64,000 bases of DNA, taken from the NCBI GenBank assembly GCA_002327985.1, contig DCVM01000058.1:1-64000 (forward strand), in the 5' to 3' direction. Below the pieces are notes generated by a model. That model was not told the origin of the DNA. It did not search any database and worked only from the letters and a program-made list of their open reading frames with translations. Below, piece after piece: positions 31,322 to 39,951 of this stretch. This DNA is from Syntrophaceae bacterium UBA2188 (GTDB lineage: Bacteria; Desulfobacterota; BSN033; UBA1163). Numbering within the stretch: the stretch's first letter is position 1; each line of letters starts with the position of its first letter. The position numbers were made by a program, and so were the translations under genes.

Positions 31322-32866
31322 TCAATCCTCTTTGAGAAACAGCCGGCATCCCTTGAGAAATTCTTCTTTCGTCCGGGCTTCTTTTGGGTAAGAGTACGAT
31401 CTAAACTGACAGCTTACCCCTTTGGTAATATAGTTCCCCTGTGTCAATTTCACCTGGATCCTTTCACCGATTTCCTTGGCCAATTTCTTATCATTGAAAG
31501 AAAAAATATAAACGATGCTGTTTTGAAAAGGAACCACCGTGTCTACAGAACGAACCATTTTCTGAATGGCATACATCACTCCCTCCCAAGACTCATGGTT
31601 GAGCGCCGACTCTCGTTTAGTTCGCTGGTCCCAGAAGTCCACCCGAATCATGGAAAAGGGGGCCTTATCTCTATCCGCTTCTTCAAGCATTGGATTGAGG
31701 AGAAGGTGATAGATCGTCTCTATCCCAAAAATGGGAAGGGTGAAGACAAAGGAAGCGCCACTTCCAATCTTGCTCTCTGCATGGATCGTCCCCTGATGAC
31801 CTTCGATGACCTCCTTGGCAATGGCAAGGCCCAACCCTGTTCCAGTAATGACCCCGGTCTGGGTTCTCCCCCCCTGATAGAAACGGTCAAAGACTTTTGG
31901 CAGGTCCTCTGGTGAAATACCCACCCCTGTATCGGTCACCACGATTTTCAAATAATCCCGCTTCTCGGTCAGTCCCTTTGAGTCTATTGTAATCTTCCCT
32001 CCCGGGGAGGTGAATTTAATTCCATTTCCGATGAGGTTAATGAAGACCTCCACCAATCGATTGCGGTCGATCAAAACGGGCGGGATATCTGGATCGAGGC
32101 GGTTTTCAAGAGTGATCCTCTTTTCCTCCAACTGCTGAGAAAAAGTCATGACCGCATCCTCCACGACCTCGATCAGACGCGTCGGTTCAAATCTCAGTTT
32201 TAGCCCCTTGCCGGATTCGATCCTGGAAAAATCAAGGAGGGTCTCAATCAGGTTCGTCAGGCGGATGATATTCTTATTGGCAATGTTTAAATATTCCCGC
32301 TGATCTTCGGTGAGGGCTCCCACATGGCCTTCAAGCATGAGGGAGATGAATTCCTTGATGACGGTCAGAGGAGTTCGAAGTTCATGGGAAACACTGGAAA
32401 TGAAGGTGGACTTCAATTGGTCGAGTCGTTTGAGTTCTGCATTGGCCCTTTCCAATTCTGTCGATTTCTGAGTGAGGTCTGTGACGAGATCCTTTTCACG
32501 GACCACTCGATTCACTTTTGCCCTCAACTCATCGATGGTGAAGGGCTTGGTGATATAGTCCTTGGCTCCCGCTCCAACCACATCCGTGTAAGTATAGGTC
32601 CCTCCATGGGCGGTCATACAAATGATGTAGACATCTGGAAATTGATCCCGAACGGCTTTCATCAATTCAAACCCGTCCATTTCCGGCATCTTGATATCTG
32701 TAATCAGGATGCTAAAAGGCTCATGTTTCAAAATCTCCAATGCCTCTTTCCCGCTTCCAGCGGTCATGGCCTCATGGCCGATGACGTCGATAATTTTAGA
32801 GACCATCTCCCGAACGGCCTCCTCATCATCCACTACTAAAATTCTTTCCTTTCCTATAGTGACCAT
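31322..32866 (-). CDS. Response regulator-histidine kinase hybrid
   Basis: A 514-residue cytoplasmic protein. Residues 1-130 are a receiver domain (VVDDEEAVREMV, ILITDIKMPEMDG with the phospho-Asp, ICMTAHGG, and the Lys in DYITKPF). A coiled linker leads to a HisKA/HATPase core: SSVSHELRTPLTVIKEF (phospho-His), INLIGNGIKFTSPGGKI (N box), VTDTGVGISPEDLPKVFDRFYQGGR (G1/F), GTGLGLAIAKEVIEGHQG (G2). The last 120 residues are an extra alpha/beta domain of the GGDEF-like shape but without a GGDEF motif. No membrane segment. Partner and output unknown. Confidence 0.9.
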   Translation of the reverse strand: MVTIGKERILVVDDEEAVREMVSKIIDVIGHEAMTAGSGKEALEILKHEPFSILITDIKMPEMDGFELMKAVRDQFPDVYIICMTAHGGTYTYTDVVGAGAKDYITKPFTIDELRAKVNRVVREKDLVTDLTQKSTELERANAELKRLDQLKSTFISSVSHELRTPLTVIKEFISLMLEGHVGALTEDQREYLNIANKNIIRLTNLIETLLDFSRIESGKGLKLRFEPTRLIEVVEDAVMTFSQQLEEKRITLENRLDPDIPPVLIDRNRLVEVFINLIGNGIKFTSPGGKITIDSKGLTEKRDYLKIVVTDTGVGISPEDLPKVFDRFYQGGRTQTGVITGTGLGLAIAKEVIEGHQGTIHAESKIGSGASFVFTLPIFGIETIYHLLLNPMLEEADRDKAPFSMIRVDFWDQRTKRESALNHESWEGVMYAIQKMVRSVDTVVPFQNSIVYIFSFNDKKLAKEIGERIQVKLTQGNYITKGVSCQFRSYSYPKEARTKEEFLKGCRLFLKED

Positions 32867-32960
32867 CCCTTCTGCAAAACTCCTTTTATCATGATCTGCA
32901 TACCCACAAGAGAATATTCTATTTTTACTGCAATTTCAACAAAATAACATGAGAGTGAAA

Positions 32961-33056
32961 CCCGTTAGAAATTCCAGTCGTTTCGGCTAAAATGATTCTT
33001 AAATCTAACTCTGCTGAAAAGAAGTGAAGCATTATTTCCAATGGGGTAAAATTTTT
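32961..33056. repeat. Copy of the CCCGTTAGAAA repeat
   Basis: CCCGTTAGAA at 32961 and TTTCCAATGGGGTAAAATTTTT at 33035-33056 are the same arms as at 1679 and 15261, with an interior of about 60 bases. Confidence 0.5.
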
Positions 33057-33058
33057 AT

Positions 33059-34126
33059 CTATTTTCCTTCCCTCTCTTTTTTCCAGGTTGAGAAGAAAAT
33101 CCAGAATTTTTCAGAGGTTCCAGGAGGGAGATTGAGAAGATGAATGCCTATGGGAAGTGTGTCTTCGATGAAGTGTGGGTTCATCTCTTTGAGCTCTTTG
33201 TAGTAAGATCCAATCGCTTTGGCGATCTCCATGATGGGAAGAGACCGAGGCAACTCAACCTGAACTCTCTCCACCTGAAGGGGATGATAAAACTCTTTTT
33301 CCTCTAAACGATATCCGTATCTCCCTGGATCTGAAAGGATGATCTTGGCCACAGCAATCTTATAGATATACCGTTCTGTTTCCAATGGGAGATCGAGATA
33401 AAAATAATTCCTTGTCTTTTGAAGATCGATCTCCTTTCGAACTCTGTTCTCCCCTGCGTTATAGGCAGCCATGGAAAGAATCCAACTATTAAATTCTTCA
33501 TAGAGGCCTTTGAGATAAGAAATCGCTCCCTCTGTGGCCTTAAAAAAGTCGAACCGCTCATCGATGTTTCGGGTTTTCCTCATCCCATATTTCTCTCCAG
33601 TGGATGGGATGAATTGCCAGATCCCGGCTGCCCCTGACGAAGAAACGGCCTCAGGTCGAAGGCTGCTTTCTGTGATCGTCACATACTTTAAATCGTCAGG
33701 AAGTCCCATCTCCTTCAACCTGTTCTCGATCAACGGGAAATACCGTCGTGCCCGCTTCATCCATAAAAGGACTTGAACCTCGTTGGACAAAACCAAGAGG
33801 AATTCCCGATCCAAATTTTCCCAAACATTTCTATCTTCTATCGGAAACCGCTCCCCACAAAGATAAACCTCTGAGGGAAGTTTGTAAGTGGTGATGGAAG
33901 GACGGGTTTGAATAGTATCTAAACGATATTTCAAACTGGCCACCTCGTAGCGGAGGCCAGAGAGGGATTGTTCCAATTCCGTCAATTTCTCCAACAGGGC
34001 ATCGTAGGTCCCTGAGGATTCATCTCGAACGATAATTTTCTCGGATTCTCTTTGGACGTTTGGACCGGTAGCACAACCGATAAAAAATAACCCAATCATC
34101 AAAACCAAAAGGACGGTTTTAACCAC
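33059..34126 (-). CDS. Lytic transglycosylase, MltD-type lipoprotein
   Basis: A 355-residue lipoprotein (lipobox FIGC at residue 18; GTG start). After an N-terminal coiled coil, residues 150-270 are an SLT domain: TITESSLRPEAVSSSGAAGIWQFIPSTGEKYGMR (catalytic Glu in ESS), NIDERFDFFKATEGAISYLKGLYEEF and MAAYNAGENRVRKEI. It cleaves peptidoglycan glycan strands at the inner leaflet of the outer membrane. The usual LysM repeats of MltD are reduced to one LysM-like segment near the end (LPRSLPIMEIAKAIGSYYKELKEMNPHFIEDTLPIG). Confidence 0.9.
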   Translation of the reverse strand: MVKTVLLVLMIGLFFIGCATGPNVQRESEKIIVRDESSGTYDALLEKLTELEQSLSGLRYEVASLKYRLDTIQTRPSITTYKLPSEVYLCGERFPIEDRNVWENLDREFLLVLSNEVQVLLWMKRARRYFPLIENRLKEMGLPDDLKYVTITESSLRPEAVSSSGAAGIWQFIPSTGEKYGMRKTRNIDERFDFFKATEGAISYLKGLYEEFNSWILSMAAYNAGENRVRKEIDLQKTRNYFYLDLPLETERYIYKIAVAKIILSDPGRYGYRLEEKEFYHPLQVERVQVELPRSLPIMEIAKAIGSYYKELKEMNPHFIEDTLPIGIHLLNLPPGTSEKFWIFFSTWKKEREGK

Positions 34127-34192
34127 TTTTGCTTTTCTCCCTTGAAGAAAAATAGGTGAGTTTCTAATTTTATTTTGAAAGATTAATCCTCA

Positions 34193-35185
34193 TCATTGAC
34201 TCATCCACGTTGATTTGACGCCCATTTTCGTCCTCACCTCGTCCATCACTTCTGTAACAATGGCTTTGCAGCGGTCGGCGCCGGATTTCAATACATCGAT
34301 CATATATTGGGGTTTTTCATGGATCTCTTGGACCCGATTCTGGATTGGCCCAATTTCCTCCGCCATGTTCTTAAAGAGAATTTCTTTACATTCAATACAG
34401 CCGATTCCAGCCGAACGACAATGAGGATCGACGAAGGCAATCTGATCTGGTTTTGAAAAAGCCTGATGCATGGTAAAGATATTGCAGTGCTCCGGATGCC
34501 CAGGGTCACTTCGACGCTGCCGGTGCTCGCAGGTGGCTGCGGTCCTCAATTTTTCCCGGATCATTTCAGGAGGGTCAAGGAGACCAATGGCATTATTCAG
34601 GGATTTGGACATCTTCACACCCCCATCCGTTCCAAGAATCCTTGGAGCATCTGAAAGAAGAACCTTGGGCTCAGGGAACACCTCCCCGAAACGGGCATTA
34701 AATTTCCGAGCAATTTCCCTCGAGAGTTCGACATGCTGAATCTGGTCTTCCCCCACGGGAACATACCCTGCTTTATAGACCAAAATATCTGCTGCCTGGA
34801 GCACAGGATAATCCAGAAGTCCCATATTGATATTCTGGCGATGTTGTTTTGCCTTTTCTTTAAACTGGGTCATTCTTTCTAATTCACCGATCGGGGTGAC
34901 GCAATTGAAGATCCATGCCAGTTCCGTGTGCTCAGGGACATGAGATTGAACGACGATGATACATTTATCCGGAGTCAATCCGCAGGCGACAAGAATCGTT
35001 GCGGTATCCAAAATCCTTTTCTGCATTAATTCCACCTCATATTCGATCGTAATGGCATGATAGTCCACCACACAGTAGATGCATTCATATTGATCCACCA
35101 ACTTCACCCAGTTGCGGATAGCACCCACATAATTACCGATATGAATTTCCCCTGAGGGTTGAATCCCGCTGAAGATACGATCCAT
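34193..35185 (-). CDS. trpS: Tryptophanyl-tRNA synthetase
   Basis: A 330-residue class I synthetase. Class I signatures: SGIQPSGEIHIGNYVGAIRNW (HIGH-type HIGN) and GGVKMSKSLNNAIGLLD (KMSKS). The C-terminus has RCKAIVTEVMDEVRTKMG. It charges tRNA-Trp with tryptophan and ATP. Length is normal for bacteria. A strong terminator lies 62 bases upstream, so it has its own promoter. Confidence 0.97.
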   Translation of the reverse strand: MDRIFSGIQPSGEIHIGNYVGAIRNWVKLVDQYECIYCVVDYHAITIEYEVELMQKRILDTATILVACGLTPDKCIIVVQSHVPEHTELAWIFNCVTPIGELERMTQFKEKAKQHRQNINMGLLDYPVLQAADILVYKAGYVPVGEDQIQHVELSREIARKFNARFGEVFPEPKVLLSDAPRILGTDGGVKMSKSLNNAIGLLDPPEMIREKLRTAATCEHRQRRSDPGHPEHCNIFTMHQAFSKPDQIAFVDPHCRSAGIGCIECKEILFKNMAEEIGPIQNRVQEIHEKPQYMIDVLKSGADRCKAIVTEVMDEVRTKMGVKSTWMSQ

Positions 35186-35246
35186 AAGTCACTCCTTTTC
35201 CCTCATCCCTCCAACCCCCCTCTCATAAAGGGGGAAAGGTGGGATT

Positions 35247-35278
35247 AAAAAAAAACCATGGGTGGATATTGCCCATGG
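35247..35278 (-). terminator. Rho-independent terminator before trpS
   Basis: CCATGGG-9 bases-CCCATGG (perfect seven-pair stem) followed on the minus strand by nine T residues. It terminates the selenoprotein gene upstream, or acts as an attenuator for trpS 62 bases below. Confidence 0.75.
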
Positions 35279-35438
35279 CCTCTCTTTATTATAAGGGATT
35301 AAATTATAGACATAGAGGCGCCAGGCAAAATCCCTTCCTCGTAATTCCACACCATATCCAGGCCAATTTCATCACCTTATCTTTTAAATAATGACAGGAT
35401 AATCTATCTTAATTTCAATAAAAAATCAATGGTTCATT

Positions 35439-35894
35439 TCAGGTCATAAAATCGCAGAGCATCCCGGCAGTTTTCCCAACAATGTCAGTGCACTTTTCAA
35501 GACCCCCTGAAGCCAACCATTTTTGCCGTTCCTCTTCATTATCCAAATGACAATTTATCAGATCATAGCAATAACAGCTCCCAAACTCCTTTTCGAATTC
35601 CTTCCAGAATGCCTGGCATTTTCCGTAGATCTTTGTGAGGGCTTCCTTATCCTTGGGATCGGATCTTCCCATCTTCATCCCGATAGCCATCACCGCCCCG
35701 GTGAATGCGCCGCAAAGCGACCCTTTTCGACCCACCCCTCCACCAAATCCTGTGGCCAATTTTGGGATAAGTGGATCCTGAATCCCGAAATACTCCTTGA
35801 AACTCAAGGAGATAGATTCCGCTCAGTTAAATCCCTGCTCAAAATAACCTTTCGCCTTTTCAGAAATCAATTTCACATTCTCTTTCTCTCCCAT
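35439..35894 (-). CDS. C_GCAxxG_C_C family selenoprotein (in-frame UGA)
   Basis: A 151-residue protein read through TGA at 35825-35823. The first part is AKGYFEQGFN, then TGA, then AES, exactly where this family has NCAES; the rest is ATGFGGGVGRKGSLCGAFTGAVMAIG, then C, CYC, C and C near the end. The UGA is codon 24 from ATG 35894, which has an AGAGGGGAAG ribosome site. A perfect SECIS hairpin follows (35793-35811). The family is a putative redox-active protein of unknown role; Sec would raise reactivity at the first cysteine. Without recoding only the 123-residue TTG-started frame would be annotated. Confidence 0.85.
35793..35825 (-). promoter_or_regulatory. Bacterial SECIS element in the C_GCAxxG gene
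   Basis: Eleven bases after UGA begins CTCCTTGA (35811-35804), loop GTT (35803-35801), TCAAGGAG (35800-35793): eight perfect pairs and a G-starting three-base loop 20 bases after the UGA, matching bSECIS rules and near the E. coli spacing. Confidence 0.75.
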
Positions 35895-36027
35895 TGAGTC
35901 TTCCCCTCTTAGCCTTTCTTACCGGAAATGGATTAGGGTAGATTTACCATTTTAAAATTAAAAAAGCTATATGATCTAGCGAAGGATTCATTGAAGGCAA
36001 ATAAAAAATGAGTTATACAGAGGTTTA

Positions 36028-37584
36028 ATGGAAACGTGGAGATTATTAGATACTGGCCCGCGTTCAGCAGCCGAGAATATGGCTCTTGACGAGTTGCTCC
36101 TCGAATTAAAGGCCGGGGAAAAGATTCCTCATACCCTCCGATTTCTCCAGTTCTCCTACCCAACCGTCCTGGTCGGACATCATCAATCTGCAGAGGAGGA
36201 AGTGAGGCTCGACTACTGTCAAACACAAGGAATCGAAATAAACCGAAGACTTACAGGAGGAGGTGCCCTTTATTGGGGGAAAAAAGAATTAGGGTGGGAG
36301 ATTTATATCTCAAAAAAAGATCCAAGGGTTCCCTCGAAGATTGAGGACCTTTATAGAAAGATGGGGGAGGCAGCCGCCCTTGGGCTTCGTCATCTCGGCG
36401 TTCGCGCCCATTTTCGGCCAAGAAACGATATTGAAATCCAGGGTCGTAAAATTTCCGGGACAGGAGGGACGGAGCTCTCTGGGGCCATCCTCTTCCAAGG
36501 CACTCTCTTGGTCGATTTTGATGTCGATGAAATGCTCCGGGCCTTGAGAATTCCCTCTGAAAAACTTCAACATAAAGAGATTGAATCTTTAAAGGAAAGG
36601 GTCACCTGTTTGATGTGGGAGTTGGGCAAATCCCCTTCCCTTTCACAAATCAAAACTTCTCTCGCCAAGGGTTTTGGAGAGGCCTTTGGAGTTCAATTTC
36701 AAGATCAGTCCCTGACAGATGAAGAAGAAACAGAGTTAAAAAGTAAATTGTCTTACTTCTCTTCTCAGGATTATATTTTCAAGATTAGAAATGCCTTACC
36801 CAGGAGAAAAACCTTGAGTTCCATCTTGAAGGCGCCAGGCGGGTTAATTCGAGTCTCTATTGCCATGGATAGCAGGACTCAGGTGATGAACCAGATTCTC
36901 ATCACGGGTGACTTTTTTGCTTATCCCAAAAGGGCGATTTTTGACCTCGAAAGCCTCCTCAAGAATTCAAAGGCCATCCCCTCCAGCATTGAAGAGACCA
37001 TCCGATCCTTCTTTTCCAAAACAAAACCTCAGATTCCAGGAGTCAAAGAGATTCATTTCATTCAAGCCATTAAAGAAGCGGTGCGGAAAATGGATCTCCT
37101 CCCTTATGGATTTGACGAAGAAGAAACACACAATCTCTTTTCTATCTTAAAACATTTTAGGGAAGTGAAAAACCCCGAAATCCTTCTTCTCCCTTATTGT
37201 GCCAAAGAAATAGACTGCGAGTATAGAAATCTAAAAGGCTGTGAAGAGTGTGGTCGTTGTTCAATAGGAGAGGCCATTCAGATGGCCAGATGTTTCGGAA
37301 TGGATTCGATTACCATCCAAAGTTACGAAGATCTTGAATCAACCCTTAGCCGATTAAAGCGATTAGGAGTCCACAACTTTATCGGATCCTGTTGTGAGCC
37401 TTTCTATGGGAAGCATCGGCCTGACTTTGAAAGGATCGGGTTACCTGGAATCCTGGTGGAGGTAGAAAGGACCACCTGCTATGATCTCGACCAAGAGAAA
37501 ATGGCACACAAAGGTCAATTCATGAACCAAACCCAGCTTAATCTCTCTCTTTTAAGAAGGGTGCTTGAGTTCACCCATGCCTAA
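36028..37584 (+). CDS. LplA/LplB lipoate ligase fused to DUF116
   Basis: A 518-residue three-part protein. Residues 1-235 are an LplA-type catalytic domain (INRRLTGGGALYWGKKELGWEIYI and NDIEIQGRKISGTGGTE, with the catalytic Lys near 140). Residues about 240-340 are the LplB accessory domain (IFKIRNALPRRKTLSSILKAPGGLIRVSIAMDS). Residues about 350-515 are DUF116 with LLPYCAKEIDC, NLKGCEECGRCSIGEAIQ and NFIGSCCEPF, six or more cysteines that could hold Fe-S. It is the first gene of an operon with a LipT-like flavoprotein and two radical SAM proteins (LipS1/LipS2-like), the alternative lipoate pathway. The DUF116 fusion is unusual to me. Confidence 0.88.
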   Translation: METWRLLDTGPRSAAENMALDELLLELKAGEKIPHTLRFLQFSYPTVLVGHHQSAEEEVRLDYCQTQGIEINRRLTGGGALYWGKKELGWEIYISKKDPRVPSKIEDLYRKMGEAAALGLRHLGVRAHFRPRNDIEIQGRKISGTGGTELSGAILFQGTLLVDFDVDEMLRALRIPSEKLQHKEIESLKERVTCLMWELGKSPSLSQIKTSLAKGFGEAFGVQFQDQSLTDEEETELKSKLSYFSSQDYIFKIRNALPRRKTLSSILKAPGGLIRVSIAMDSRTQVMNQILITGDFFAYPKRAIFDLESLLKNSKAIPSSIEETIRSFFSKTKPQIPGVKEIHFIQAIKEAVRKMDLLPYGFDEEETHNLFSILKHFREVKNPEILLLPYCAKEIDCEYRNLKGCEECGRCSIGEAIQMARCFGMDSITIQSYEDLESTLSRLKRLGVHNFIGSCCEPFYGKHRPDFERIGLPGILVEVERTTCYDLDQEKMAHKGQFMNQTQLNLSLLRRVLEFTHA

Positions 37585-38680
37585 GGTTTCAAAGATTGGC
37601 TTCTATGACATCGTTGTCATCGGGGCGGGCCCAGCCGGATCCAGCGCCGCTCAGGCAGCTGTCCAAAGAGGAGCGAATGTGCTGATGATTGACCGGAGAC
37701 AGCGTATTGGGCTCCCGGTCCAGTGTGCAGAGTTCGTGCCCCAATGGATCTCCCGCTATGCGCCCTTCTCCCCAAGGTGTGTGCTTCAAACCATTGAAAC
37801 CATGATCACTCACCTTCCTGATGGAACATCCTATGAGATGAAAAGTCCCGGTTATATGCTTGACCGATCCCTTTTAGATAAGGAATTAGTGGCTTTAGCT
37901 GTTTTATCTGGGGCAAAGATTTCCATTGAAACAAAAGCGGTGGATCTTTCTACCGAGGGCCTTGTCGTGGAACAGGGGTCAAAAAAAGTTAAGATTCAAG
38001 CAAAGGTTTTCATCGGTGCGGATGGAGTTCACTCCTTCACCGCCCGTTGTGTCGGTCATCCGTCCCTGAAGACCATCGTCGCCCTCCAGTATGAAGTCGT
38101 TCTCCCAAAACCTCAGAATCATGTGGACGTTTTCTTCCACAAAGACTACGAGGGGGGATATGCCTGGTTTTTTCCAAAAGGAAAAACCGCCAATGTGGGG
38201 ATAGGTGTCATTCCTTCAAAAACATCGGTGTTACCAAATTTACTGAGCGATTTCCTAAATTTTCTGCGAGAATCTAAAAAAGTGCCGAGGGTTGAAATCG
38301 TTTCGAAAACAGGGGGGTCTATTCCTTGTGCGCCTTATCAAAAAACTTTATTCAAGAATACCCTACTTGTGGGTGATGCAGCCGGACAGGCTCATCCCAT
38401 CACCGGGGCAGGAATCCTAAACGCTGTCATGGCAGGCGAGATAGCGGGGAGAATTTCTGCGGAGGCCATTGAAAAAGGAGACCTTCAATATTTGGAAAAT
38501 TATGAAATCGAATGCCAAGAGGCGTTTGGAAGATCCCTCTCCTATGGTTCGTTAAAGAGAGAATTTCTTGAAGAAAACTGGAGTAAAGTCGGATCTGATT
38601 TTGAAGGTTTGATTCGAAAAACTTGGGTTGGGTTCAAAGAATATTATCAGGATAGAGGAGAAGTGAATACTCAGGGCTAA
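37577..38680 (+). CDS. lipT: LipT-like FAD-dependent oxidoreductase
   Basis: A 367-residue flavoprotein of the geranylgeranyl-reductase superfamily. Rossmann FAD motif: DIVVIGAGPAGSSAAQAAVQRG near the N-terminus, GADGVHS, and LVGDAAGQAHPITGAGILNAVMAGEIAGR with the second FAD motif. There is no quinone or membrane part. LipT is found next to LipS1, LipS2 and sLpl in the alternative lipoate assembly pathway; the same neighbours occur here. ATG 37577 overlaps the ligase stop by eight bases. The last codons lie inside a palindrome (38670-38689). Confidence 0.82.
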   Translation: MPKVSKIGFYDIVVIGAGPAGSSAAQAAVQRGANVLMIDRRQRIGLPVQCAEFVPQWISRYAPFSPRCVLQTIETMITHLPDGTSYEMKSPGYMLDRSLLDKELVALAVLSGAKISIETKAVDLSTEGLVVEQGSKKVKIQAKVFIGADGVHSFTARCVGHPSLKTIVALQYEVVLPKPQNHVDVFFHKDYEGGYAWFFPKGKTANVGIGVIPSKTSVLPNLLSDFLNFLRESKKVPRVEIVSKTGGSIPCAPYQKTLFKNTLLVGDAAGQAHPITGAGILNAVMAGEIAGRISAEAIEKGDLQYLENYEIECQEAFGRSLSYGSLKREFLEENWSKVGSDFEGLIRKTWVGFKEYYQDRGEVNTQG

Positions 38681-38731
38681 AGCCCTGAGTGACAGGTAAG
38701 GTGAATTTGTAACTCAGCCCTTCAGGGCTGA
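38670..38731. repeat. Tandem palindromes between lipT and lipS1
   Basis: CTCAGGGCTAAAGCCCTGAG at 38670-38689 and TCAGCCCTTCAGGGCTGA at 38714-38731 share the core CAGGGCT. The first includes the LipT stop codon. Confidence 0.55.
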
Positions 38732-38774
38732 TGGTAAAGACATCGAAAATCATCTCGACGAAGAAAGGGAAAAA

Positions 38775-39824
38775 GTGAAACAAAAAGTTAGCCCCCAATA
38801 TATCCAGACCAGTCTTGCTGCCTCGCTCACATTGGACTTCCAACAGGGATCCTTCCACCGGAATGCAAAGTTGAAAGGATTAAACCTGCTCCTCCACTAT
38901 GAGGAAGGCTGCTTGGGGAAATGCCATTTCTGTGGTCTTTCGAAATCAAGAAAAGAAGATCGGAAGGGAAAAACGTTTATCAGGGTGAACTGGCCCCTTT
39001 ATCCCTTGGAAGAAATCATTGAAAGGGCAAGGCTTAAAGATCAACTCCATCGTGTCTGTATCTCCATGGTGACCCATCCAAAGGCCTTTGAGGATACCCT
39101 TTATGTCATTCAAAGATTGAAAGAGAAAACCGATCTTTATATCAGTGTCCTCATCTCTCCAACATTGATTCACCACAAAGATTCTCTTATGGCGATGAAA
39201 AAAACGGGCGCAGGATGGGTTGGAATTGCTATTGATGCGGCCACTCCTGAACTATTCGATCAATTGAGAGGCAGTGGAGTGGGAGGCCCTCACCGATGGG
39301 ATCATTATTGGAAAGTCGTAGAAATGGCGACCTCTGTTTTTGAAAAATTTCATGTAGGGATCCATCTCATTGTCGGTTTGGGCGAGACGGAGAAAGAGAT
39401 GGCCGAGGCGATTCAGAAAGGGCAGGATATGGAAGCTCATACCCACCTTTTCTCCTTCTTCCCTGAAAAGGGAAGTCCCATGGAGGAATATCCCCCGCCC
39501 CCTCTCGGGCAATACCGGAGGATTCAACTTGCCCGCTGGATCATTAACGAGGGCTTAGGGTCAGCACGCCAGATGAAGTTTGATGAGAATGGAAGATTGA
39601 TCGATTTTGGAATGGACATTGAACCTCTTATCCAGATGGGAGAACCCTTCATGACTTCTGGGTGCCCTGGCAGGGATGGAAAAGTCGCCTGCAACCGACC
39701 TTATGGTAACGAGCGGCCTTCGGGTCCGATCCGAAATTTCCCGTTTATCCCCGAAAAAGAAGATATTGAAGAAATTAAGAACCAATTGGAATATTGGGAT
39801 ATTAAAAACAGAGGGTCGGAATAA
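38775..39824 (+). CDS. lipS1: LipS1-like radical SAM enzyme
   Basis: A 349-residue radical SAM protein with the cluster motif EEGCLGKCHFCGL (C-x3-C-x2-C, near residues 48-55). Downstream it has the TIM-barrel motifs VGIHLIVGLGETEKEMAEAI and further cysteines near the C-terminus (TSGCPGRDGKVACNRPYGN), suitable for an auxiliary cluster. Together with the neighbour (LipS2-like) it should insert two sulfurs into an octanoyl chain bound to a carrier, replacing LipA. Start is ATG-less GTG/ATG at 38775 in a space of palindromes. Confidence 0.82.
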   Translation: MKQKVSPQYIQTSLAASLTLDFQQGSFHRNAKLKGLNLLLHYEEGCLGKCHFCGLSKSRKEDRKGKTFIRVNWPLYPLEEIIERARLKDQLHRVCISMVTHPKAFEDTLYVIQRLKEKTDLYISVLISPTLIHHKDSLMAMKKTGAGWVGIAIDAATPELFDQLRGSGVGGPHRWDHYWKVVEMATSVFEKFHVGIHLIVGLGETEKEMAEAIQKGQDMEAHTHLFSFFPEKGSPMEEYPPPPLGQYRRIQLARWIINEGLGSARQMKFDENGRLIDFGMDIEPLIQMGEPFMTSGCPGRDGKVACNRPYGNERPSGPIRNFPFIPEKEDIEEIKNQLEYWDIKNRGSE

Positions 39825-39945
39825 TGGAACGGTGGAATGTTGGGTAGACGTCATTCTTAATGGGCTCTGAATTTAACCCATTATTCCATAACCCCAGTAT
39901 TCCATTGTTCCAGATTCATTTCATCATTCCATTATTCCATTTAGG
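39825..39945. repeat. ATTCCA inverted-repeat tract
   Basis: TGGAACGGTGGAATGTTGGG on the left and ATTCCATTGTTCCAG, ATTCCATTATTCCA units on the right. The same unit fills 62583-62699 and 63840-63980. Confidence 0.6.
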
Positions 39946-39951
39946 AGTGCC

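Noticed and set aside
35439..35807. 123-residue TTG-started C_GCAxxG protein
   Set aside because: It lacks the family N-terminus; the full gene begins at 35894 and reads through UGA.
36310..36573. Antisense frames within the lipoate ligase and other genes
   Set aside because: Composition and lack of ribosome sites show they are shadows of the real genes.
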